NCBI GenBank assembly: GCA_024711345.1
Contig: JANJTA010000009.1
Location: 1 to 41,909 of the forward strand
Reading direction: 5' to 3'
Length of the DNA stretch: 41,909 bases
Source: Rhodanobacter sp.
Lineage (GTDB): Bacteria; Pseudomonadota; Gammaproteobacteria; Xanthomonadales; Rhodanobacteraceae
Positions 36,561-41,909 of the stretch are shown piece by piece (position 1 is the first letter of the stretch; each line of letters starts with the position of its first letter). The notes beneath the pieces are model-generated. The model was not told where the DNA came from. It made no database searches and was given only the letters and a program-made list of their open reading frames with translations. The position numbers were made by a program, and so were the translations under genes.

Positions 36561-37271
36561 TCAGTAGTCGAGCTTCGGATACCAGTCCGTGCCACGGCCT
36601 TCCGGCGTGCAATCCAGGATGGTCCACAGCGGCATCAGGTCCGGCGCGCCGCGCGGATCCTGGCCGGGGTCGGCGCTCTCGAAGCCCATTTCGCCGCTCC
36701 AGAAGTGGCGGATCGTGCCGTCGCGGCGGGTGAACACGTTGAAGGCGGCCTGGTCGCCGTCGCCGCCGTCCGCGTCGACGGCGAAGTAGTCGCGACTGTA
36801 GGCGCCGTCGACATCCGAGTACAGCTGCAGGTCGCGCCAGCCACGTTCGTTCTTGAACGCGACCAGGCGCTCGATCGGCGAACGCGCCACCACGGCCAGC
36901 GCCACGCGCTGGGCCACGTCGCGTGCCTCGCCGTCCCACGCGCTCAGCAGCGAGGTGCACATCGGGCAGGGCCGCGCGCGCTGCGGCCCGAACATGTAGC
37001 TGTAGACCACCAGGGTCTGGCGGTCGCCGAACAGGCCGGCGAAGTCGACCGGCCCGTGTTCGCCGCGGAAGCGGTAGTTGCCGGTCACCTCGCCGCCGGG
37101 CGGCAGTGCGCGACGCAACTCGGCGACGCGTTCGATGTGCCGGCGCAGCTCGATTTCCTCGGCCAGCAACGCGGTGCGCGCGCGGCGGTAGCCGTCACTC
37201 TCGTTGGGAAAGCGCATGGGGCTGCGCGCAGCGAGCTCGGCGGCGGGCGCGAGGGTGGGTGCAGGGCTCAT
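36561..37271 (-). CDS. DUF899 family thioredoxin-like protein
   Basis: A 236-residue protein of the DUF899 family: FLFxx-type helix (AEEIELRRHIERVAELRRALPPGGEVTGNYRF), then VDFAGLFGDRQTLVVYSYMFGPQRARPCPMCTSLLSAWDGEARDVAQRV with CPMC, and NVFTRRDGTIRHFWSGEMGF near the end. The family has a thioredoxin-like fold and unknown function. The ATG at 37271 has AGGAG eight bases upstream. It converges with the redoxin gene and is divergent from a GST gene, so this part of the window concentrates thiol-redox proteins. Confidence 0.88.
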   Translation of the reverse strand: MSPAPTLAPAAELAARSPMRFPNESDGYRRARTALLAEEIELRRHIERVAELRRALPPGGEVTGNYRFRGEHGPVDFAGLFGDRQTLVVYSYMFGPQRARPCPMCTSLLSAWDGEARDVAQRVALAVVARSPIERLVAFKNERGWRDLQLYSDVDGAYSRDYFAVDADGGDGDQAAFNVFTRRDGTIRHFWSGEMGFESADPGQDPRGAPDLMPLWTILDCTPEGRGTDWYPKLDY

Positions 37272-37410
37272 CACGATTCTCCTGGGATAGGGACTACCTG
37301 GATGACGAACAGGCGCCGGCGAATTCGACATCGCGCGGTGGCGCTGCTGACACGAGGCTGTCAGCAGCACCACGCCAGAGTGCGGGCACCTTCCGTCATC
37401 GAGTTCGCCC

Positions 37411-38133
37411 ATGTCATCCACCGGCCTCACCCTGTACGCCAGCCGCGCCGGCTTCGGCTTGCCCGACACCAGCCCGTTCGTGCTCAAGACGGAGGTGCAG
37501 CTGAAGATGGCCGGCGTGGCCTATGAGCGCGCCTCGGCGATCCCGCCGCAGGCGCCGATCGGCAAACTGCCTTTCATCGACGACCATGGCGAGGTGGTCA
37601 GCGACTCCACCGTCATCCGCGCGCACGTCGAGCGCAAGTACGGCGTGGACCTGGATGCCGGGCTGGATGCGCAGCAGCGCGCGCAGGCCTGGGCGATCGA
37701 GCGCCTGCTGGAGGATCACCTCTATTTCGCGATGCTCTGGTTCCGCTGGATCGACCCGGACAACTTCACCAGAGGGCCGGCGCACTTCGCCGATACTGCG
37801 CCGGAAGCCGAACGCGCGGCGTTACGCCAGCAGATGCAGGCGCGCAAGGCTGCCGATCTGCATGCGCAGGGACTGGGCCGACATGCGCCGGCACGGATCG
37901 CCGAACTGGGTACGCGCTCGATCGACGCGCTGGCGCTGTTGATCGGCGACCGACCCTTCCTGATGGGTAACGAACTCAGCGCCGTGGACGCCACTGCCTT
38001 CGGCATGCTCGCCTGCACCGTCACGCCGTTCTTCGACACGCCGCTGCGTCGAGCGGTGGAGGCGCGGCCGAACCTGGTGGCCTACGTCGCGCGGATGATG
38101 CAGCGCTTCTACCCCGAACAGGCCTGGGGCTGA
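37411..38133 (+). CDS. Glutathione S-transferase family protein
   Basis: A 240-residue GST of the Tom37/metaxin-like bacterial group: an N-terminal thioredoxin-like domain (LTLYASRAGFGLPDTSPFVLKTEVQLKMAGVAYERA, then PIGKLPFIDDHGEVVSDSTVIRAHVE with cis-Pro and DS glutathione motif) and a helical C-terminal domain ending in LIGDRPFLMGNELSAVDATAFGMLACTV. Substrate unknown. The start has no strong ribosome site. It is divergent from the DUF899 gene (139-base gap). Confidence 0.9.
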   Translation: MSSTGLTLYASRAGFGLPDTSPFVLKTEVQLKMAGVAYERASAIPPQAPIGKLPFIDDHGEVVSDSTVIRAHVERKYGVDLDAGLDAQQRAQAWAIERLLEDHLYFAMLWFRWIDPDNFTRGPAHFADTAPEAERAALRQQMQARKAADLHAQGLGRHAPARIAELGTRSIDALALLIGDRPFLMGNELSAVDATAFGMLACTVTPFFDTPLRRAVEARPNLVAYVARMMQRFYPEQAWG

Positions 38134-38154
38134 GCGCAGTCCGCGACGTGCCGT

Positions 38155-39399
38155 TCAGCCCGGCGCGGGCCGGTTCCGGCGCACCCGCTGCGCCACCGGC
38201 ACCAGCGCCAGCAGCGCCACCACCGCGAAACCGGCGCCGGCGAGGAAGGTGGCGTGCGAGCCGAACGCATCCCACAACTCGCCGGCCACCACGCTGGCCG
38301 CCAGCAGGGCCAACCCGCTCACCAGGTTGAACATGCCGAACGCGGTGCCGCGCAGGTCGGCTGGCGCGGCGTCGGCGACCAGCGCGGCCAGCAGGCCCTG
38401 GGTCATGCCCATGTGCAGGCCCCACAACATCACGCCCAACGCCAACCCGGCCAGCCCGCCGACCAGGGCCAGCGCCAGGTCCGACAGCACCAGCACCAGC
38501 ACGCCCAGTCCGAGCAGCGCGCCGCGGTCGAAGCGGTCGGCCAGCACGCCGACCGGGTAGGACGCCAGTGCATACACCACGTTCATCACCACCAGCACCA
38601 GCGGGATCAGCACCAGCCCCAGTCCCAGTTCCTGCGCGCGCAGCACCAGGAAGGCCTCGCTGAAACGGGCCAGGGTGAACACGGCGGCAATCGCCACCAC
38701 GCCCCAGTACAGCGGCGGCAGGCGCGCCAGCTCGGCGCGTGACAGCGGCGAGCGGGGCCGCTTGCCTTCGCCGCTGTCCGCCACGTCGTGCACGCCGAAC
38801 ACCACCAGGGCGAACGCCGCGAAGCCCGGCAGCACCGCGAACCAGAACACCAGCCGGATGTTGTCGGCGGCGAGCCACATCAGCGCGATCGCCAGCGCGG
38901 GGCCGAGAAACGCGCCCACCGTGTCGAGCGACTGGCGCAGGCCGAACGAGGCGCCGCGCAGCTCGGCGGGCGCCAGGTCGGCGATCAACGCATCGCGCGG
39001 CGCGCCGCGGATACCCTTGCCGATGCGGTCCACGAAACGCGCGCCGACCACCCAACCGAGCGTGCCCGCCAGCGGGAACACCGGCTTGGTGATCGCGGCC
39101 AGGCCGTAGCCGATCGCCACCAGCAGCTTGCGCCGGCCCAGCCAGTCCGACAACGCGCCGGAGAACACCTTGGTGATCGCCGCGGTGGCCTCGGCGACGC
39201 CCTCGATGAAGCCCACCGCCAGCGCCGAGGCGCCAAGCACGCTGACCAGGTACACCGGCAGCAGCGCATGGATCATCTCCGAGGAGGTATCCATCAGCAG
39301 CGAGACCATGCCCAGCGCCCAGATGCCGGCCGGGATCCGTCGCAGCATCGAAGGCGTTTTCGCCGCAGTGCTGCCGGAGGCTTGCGTGGGCTGGTTCAT
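38155..39399 (-). CDS. MFS permease
   Basis: A 414-residue inner-membrane protein with about twelve spans. It opens with WALGMVSLLMDTSSEMIHALLPVYLVSVLGASALAVGFIEGVAEATAAITKVFSGALSDWLGRRK, the signature of a MFS subgroup whose first loop begins MD-SSEM, and continues with RFVDRIGKGIRGAPRDALIAD. Substrate unknown; export of small toxic compounds is often suggested for this subgroup. GGAAAG six bases upstream supports the ATG at 39399 over one at 39420. It converges with the GST gene. Confidence 0.9.
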   Translation of the reverse strand: MNQPTQASGSTAAKTPSMLRRIPAGIWALGMVSLLMDTSSEMIHALLPVYLVSVLGASALAVGFIEGVAEATAAITKVFSGALSDWLGRRKLLVAIGYGLAAITKPVFPLAGTLGWVVGARFVDRIGKGIRGAPRDALIADLAPAELRGASFGLRQSLDTVGAFLGPALAIALMWLAADNIRLVFWFAVLPGFAAFALVVFGVHDVADSGEGKRPRSPLSRAELARLPPLYWGVVAIAAVFTLARFSEAFLVLRAQELGLGLVLIPLVLVVMNVVYALASYPVGVLADRFDRGALLGLGVLVLVLSDLALALVGGLAGLALGVMLWGLHMGMTQGLLAALVADAAPADLRGTAFGMFNLVSGLALLAASVVAGELWDAFGSHATFLAGAGFAVVALLALVPVAQRVRRNRPAPG

Positions 39400-39910
39400 G
39401 CGGGCTTTCCGGGATGGCATGGTCAGGCCGCGCGGCGGCCGGGCAGGGGGCAGGCGAGATCGTAACCGCGCCTGTCGCTATCGGGGGTGATCGTCATCGC
39501 GCCGCCAAGTCGCATATGCGTGTCTTGCAGTTGTCGGCGTCTGTGCATTGACGCTGATCCGGGAATGGTCGGTGTCATGCATGGCGGCGGGCCGCGTGGT
39601 GGTGCGCGCGGAGGTGGCGGCGGGACGCCCGCATCGAGGCTGGCCACAGCGAGCGCAGACTGCCTCTTTACCGCCCGATGCACCAGCGCCCGCTCGGGTC
39701 GCTGCGGCCTTCCCGCGCCAGTTACACCCGCACTTTGGCGTCGGTAACTCATACACCCTCAAAAGTGTCGGATAACACCGCTGCCGGTACCCGCATCGAT
39801 GGCGGCGCTGCCGCGCAAGGGGCTGATCCGTTTCGGGAATCGTCGGCTTGTGCGGCCAGGATCGGCGCCGCATACTCGGCGCAACACCCCACTATTGGGG
39901 TCTACTTAGC
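39400..39910. other. Non-coding region before the cassette
   Basis: About 510 bases without a credible gene. It holds a perfect hairpin ACCCCA (39886-39891)-CTAT-TGGGGT (39896-39901) just left of the cassette boundary, with GCGCAAC at 39879-39885 before it. The whole could be a shortened attC-like site of a lost neighbour, but it is much shorter than a normal attC. Confidence 0.4.
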
Positions 39911-40254
39911 GTTAGGGCGCTATGGCAACTATCAGACTCTTGATTTTGCTTGCATTAGGTACCGTGACTACTGCTTGTTCAACTGCCGCCAAGACTGTTG
40001 AGGTTGATAGACCATGGTCTCAGCACTGCTCAGCAGTGGGCATTCCTACCCGCGGCCTGGAAGAGGCTACCTGGTTGGCAGATTCGGCAGTTCGATGTGA
40101 GGCCAAAGATGCCTGCGTTATTGCTTGTAGTCGCTCTGGCTGCGCCGACGGGATTGCTGGTGGTTGTGCTCACGTATGCTCTCGTGGCCTGCCCGAGGAT
40201 CTTGCCAAGAGGGCGGACTACTGGGCACAACAGTCGTGTCGTAGGCGCCCTAAC
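39911..40254 (+). mobile_element. Putative integron gene cassette
   Basis: GTTAGGGCGC (39911-39920) and GCGCCCTAAC (40245-40254) form a perfect 10-base inverted repeat that brackets one small gene. The ATG follows the left copy by one base and the stop follows the right copy directly, the compact geometry of integron cassettes (GTTRRRY core at the 5' end, RYYYAAC start of attC at the 3' end). The seventh core base is G rather than a pyrimidine. GC content is visibly lower than in the flanks. The rest of attC is displaced by the IS110 element to 41768. Confidence 0.6.
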
Positions 40255-40257
40255 TAA
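39922..40257 (+). CDS. Cysteine-rich cassette-borne lipoprotein
   Basis: A 111-residue protein of unknown function. The first 19 residues (MATIRLLILLALGTVTTAC) form a lipoprotein signal with Cys19 to be lipidated. The mature part has eight more cysteines (36, 59, 65, 69, 74, 82, 86, 106), mostly in RCEAKDACVIACSRSGCADGIAGGCAHVC, suggesting a disulfide-bonded knot in the periplasm or on the cell surface. Base composition is clearly more AT-rich than the rest of the window, so it was acquired. There is no strong ribosome site, only TTAGGG. Cassette genes are often of unknown function; this is one. Confidence 0.75.
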   Translation: MATIRLLILLALGTVTTACSTAAKTVEVDRPWSQHCSAVGIPTRGLEEATWLADSAVRCEAKDACVIACSRSGCADGIAGGCAHVCSRGLPEDLAKRADYWAQQSCRRRPN

Positions 40258-40399
40258 TCCTTAGGAGACTTCCGATCAACCTTGGGCGCGTGACACTTTT
40301 GCCCCAGGCTTTCGGGCCGCTGCCGGTCATGGTGTTGTCCTTCGATCGCGCGTGGTACGTGCCGATGCGGTGCGGTGGCAACGGACGCCAGACTGCATT

Positions 40400-40553
40400 T
40401 CCTTAGACGGTCTTGTGGGGTCGATGCTGCCGACCCGGACCAGGGTATAAACCGCACCCGGCGACCTCATTCGTTCATCGGACTGGCCGGCGTGCGGGGA
40501 TCGGCCGCAACGCGGGATGGACGTCCAAATAGTTAGTCAGGTTCTCGCCGGGT
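40400..40553 (-). ncRNA. Putative bridge (seeker) RNA of the IS110 element
   Basis: Read on the minus strand, ACCCGGCGA (40553-40545) pairs with TCGCCGGGT (40464-40456) to close a large loop. Inside, on the 5' side, is CTAACTA (40536-40530), matching the left flank of the insertion; on the 3' side is GAATGAG (40472-40466), complementary to the right flank CTCATTC. An inner GGAC/GTCC stem and GGCCG/CGGCC hairpin separate them. Further 3', CTAAGGA (40406-40400) repeats the IS terminus (40264-40258), as a donor guide would. Exact RNA ends are unknown. Confidence 0.55.
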
Positions 40554-40604
40554 CGGTCTGACCCGTTGTCTACCGCGTCGCACGGACGGTGAATCGAATC
40601 CTTC

Positions 40605-41684
40605 TCAAGCGGCTTGCGCCGTGTTCGTCTGTTGATGCCTCGGATGCTGCAGGCAGGCGTGCGGGTCGTAGTCGACGTCGCGCACCAGCATCGCCCACGC
40701 CTGCCGCGCATGCTTGTTGGCGATCGCCACCAGCACCTTGCCGAACGGCATCCGCCGATCCAGCGTGCGTATCCACAACTGTTCCGGTGTGGCCTTCTCG
40801 GTCGCCACCGCCTTGGCCCGCTGCAGGCTGCTGCGCGCACCCTGGATCAGCAGCGTGCGAAGGTAGGCGTCGCCACGACAGCTGATCGTGCCCAGCCGCG
40901 CTCGACCGCCGCTGGAGTGCTGCATCGGCACCAGACCCAGCCAGGCGGCCAGCTGCCGGCCGTTGCGAAAGTCGGTCGCGGCACCCAGCGTCGCCACCAC
41001 CGCGTCGGCGGTGATCGGCCCGATGCCCACGATCGAGCGCAGCCGGATACAGCGTGCATCCTGTCGCGCGTGCGTGTCGATGCGGGCATCGCACGCATCG
41101 ATGCGCTCGCGCAATTGCGCCCAGTGGGCGGCCAGGTCGCGCAGCAGCTCGCGAAACTCGCCGGGCAACCCATCATGCGCATCCAGGTCAGCCAGCACCC
41201 GGCGCAGTGCCAGATCGCTCGTGGCCACCACGATGCCGAACTCCGCCAGCAGCCCACGCAACCGGTTGCCGATGGCCAGGCTCTCGGCCTTGTAACCCTC
41301 GCGTACCCGGTGCCACGTCAGCCGCGCCTGCTGCTCCACCGACTTCACCGGCACGAAGCGCATGTTGCCCTGCCGGGCGGCGGTGGCGATCGCCTCGGCG
41401 TCGTTGCGGTCGTTCTTGGTGGTGCGGCTCTTGCGGAACGGGCCGACGAACTGCGCGGCGATCACCTTCGGCTGCAGCCCGAGCGCGAGGCAGCGGCGCG
41501 CCCAATGGTGCGCTCCGCTGCACGCTTCCATCGCCACCACGGTGCCGGCCGGTTGTTGGCCGAGCCACGCAGCAAAGGCTTCGCGCCTCAGTTCGTGCCA
41601 CCGCAGCACACGCCCGGCGGCATCCATCTCGCACACCGAAAATACCCGCTTCGCCAGGTCCACACCCAGGGTTATAGTGCTCAT
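40605..41684 (-). CDS. IS110-family transposase (recombinase)
   Basis: A complete 359-residue recombinase. The N-terminal RuvC-like DEDD domain is visible: Asp9 (LGVDLAKRVF), Glu53 (AMEACSGAHHWA) and Asp92/Asp95 (KNDRNDAEAIA). The C-terminal transposase_20 domain has the helix-hairpin-helix-like IVGIGPITADAVVATLG and the serine motif MQHSSGGRARLG (Ser257/258), then RTLLIQGARSSL. IS110 enzymes act with a non-coding RNA that base-pairs with target and donor DNA and move through a circular intermediate. AGGAGGAAG precedes the ATG at 41684. Full length and no frameshift, so it may be active. Confidence 0.95.
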   Translation of the reverse strand: MSTITLGVDLAKRVFSVCEMDAAGRVLRWHELRREAFAAWLGQQPAGTVVAMEACSGAHHWARRCLALGLQPKVIAAQFVGPFRKSRTTKNDRNDAEAIATAARQGNMRFVPVKSVEQQARLTWHRVREGYKAESLAIGNRLRGLLAEFGIVVATSDLALRRVLADLDAHDGLPGEFRELLRDLAAHWAQLRERIDACDARIDTHARQDARCIRLRSIVGIGPITADAVVATLGAATDFRNGRQLAAWLGLVPMQHSSGGRARLGTISCRGDAYLRTLLIQGARSSLQRAKAVATEKATPEQLWIRTLDRRMPFGKVLVAIANKHARQAWAMLVRDVDYDPHACLQHPRHQQTNTAQAA

Positions 41685-41685
41685 G

Positions 41686-41759
41686 GAGACTTCCTCCTCT
41701 GCTGACGGTTGTGTCGCAACACCATCATGGCCCTCGAGGCCGAAAGGGGAGGAAGTCTC
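41686..41759 (-). promoter_or_regulatory. Possible Shine-Dalgarno-sequestering stem before the transposase
   Basis: GAGACTTCCTCC (41686-41697) and GGAGGAAGTCTC (41748-41759) are perfect 12-base complements. In minus-strand RNA that reads in from outside the element, they would pair and bury the AGGAGG ribosome site that ends eight bases before the transposase ATG. Transcripts started between the arms would escape. Function is inferred from position. Confidence 0.5.
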
Positions 41760-41767
41760 TTTTTACT

Positions 41768-41800
41768 CATTCAAGCCGAAGCGATAGTTCCTCCGCTTTA
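41768..41800 (+). other. Displaced attC remainder
   Basis: CATTCAAGCCGAAGCG (41768-41783) matches the L'' region found in many integron attC sites (TTCAAGCCG). AAGCG (41779-41783) faces CGCTT (41794-41798), the start of the usual attC stem. The second half with L' and R' is not present before the next IS3-type element begins, so the site was probably cut again by that insertion. Confidence 0.5.
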
Positions 41801-41835
41801 GTGGACACCCTGAACTAACATTTCAGGAGTGCCCC

Positions 41836-41909
41836 ATGCCCAAGCCAGGCCCGCGAACCACCACCCGCTACAGCGACGCATTCAAGGCCACTGCCGTGCG
41901 CTTGAGTTC
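41836..41909 (+). CDS. IS3-family transposase OrfA, N-terminal fragment
   Basis: MPKPGPRTTTRYSDAFKATA followed by VRLSS runs off the right edge. It is the start of an IS3-family OrfA (helix-turn-helix DNA-binding subunit), of a different subgroup from the one at the left edge. CAGGAG precedes the ATG at a good distance. The element's left end probably includes TGGACACCC (about 41802-41810). The rest lies outside the window. Confidence 0.85.
   Translation, partial: MPKPGPRTTTRYSDAFKATAVRLS

Larger units (their letters stand above)
40256..41767 (-). mobile_element. IS110-family (IS1111-type) insertion sequence in attC
   Basis: An element of about 1.51 kb encoding one intact transposase. ACT occurs at both borders (40253-40255 and 41765-41767), consistent with one shared core. 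Subterminal inverted repeats GAGACTTCC (40265-40273) and GGAAGTCTC (41751-41759) lie a few bases inside the ends, and the long non-coding stretch (about 350 bases) is 3' of the transposase; both are IS1111-subgroup traits. Removing the element joins CCCTAACT to CATTCAAGCCG, a typical attC beginning. IS1111-attC elements are known to insert in attC sites. Confidence 0.75.

Noticed and set aside
39487..39775. Small open frames on both strands between the MFS gene and the cassette
   Set aside because: Biased Gly/Pro/Arg composition typical of GC-rich shadows, with no start signals or similarity.
39879..39917. An attC or attI site left of the cassette
   Set aside because: A hairpin (39886-39901) and weak GCGCAAC/GTTAGGG pairing exist, but the span is shorter than known attC sites and no integrase gene is nearby, so it is only noted.

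Overview
The window looks like a chromosomal segment of a high-GC gammaproteobacterium, most likely of the Xanthomonadales (Rhodanobacteraceae such as Rhodanobacter, Dyella or Luteibacter). This rests on the high GC, the many exported peptidases and hydrolases, the style of the REP-like repeats, and insertion sequence types common in that group. The species cannot be fixed from the sequence alone. Both ends lie inside two different IS3-family elements, so the window may be an assembly contig broken at insertion sequences.

Region by region: 1-5.1 kb holds an IS3 fragment, an ArsR regulator divergent from an exported alpha/beta hydrolase and a small monooxygenase, a LysR regulator divergent from a dehalogenase-like exported hydrolase, and a monoheme cytochrome c. 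From 5.4 to 9.0 kb lies one tightly packed minus-strand operon, cpfC(hemH)-cgoX(hemY)-DinB-like gene-chdC(hemQ). CpfC and CgoX strongly resemble the Bacillus-type coproporphyrin-dependent heme enzymes, which is unexpected in a gammaproteobacterium; the last gene is a divergent ChdC. A candidate class II FNR/ANR promoter lies about 240 bases upstream of cpfC. From 9.4 to 20 kb are mtfA, ogt, an MFS permease, an SGNH hydrolase, an M28 peptidase, a TPR lipoprotein, a membrane protein, the wreck of an EmrB/QacA-type MFS gene and an M20 amidohydrolase.

From 20 to 34.8 kb are a large exported protein of unknown function, an exported peroxiredoxin, a convergent pair of small paralogues of unknown function, a decayed GGDEF domain, an M61 aminopeptidase, a methyltransferase, a very large beta-propeller/amidohydrolase, an FMN reductase with a GST-like protein, an M23-type endopeptidase and a mercuric-reductase-like flavoprotein. 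From 34.8 to 39.4 kb an HxlR regulator diverges from a protoglobin gene that is translationally coupled to a CPGC redoxin. A DUF899 protein, a GST and an MFS permease follow.

The last 2.5 kb is a nested mobile region. A lower-GC gene for a cysteine-rich lipoprotein is bounded by 10-base inverted repeats (GTTAGGGCGC / GCGCCCTAAC) exactly like an integron gene cassette. Its attC site is split by an IS1111-type IS110 element (about 40256-41767), and the other part of the attC (TTCAAGCCG) lies on the far side. The non-coding end of the IS can fold into a bridge (seeker) RNA target loop whose two guide segments match the two halves of the interrupted attC. A second IS3-family element then begins at about 41.8 kb. 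No integron integrase, tRNA, rRNA or CRISPR array was seen.
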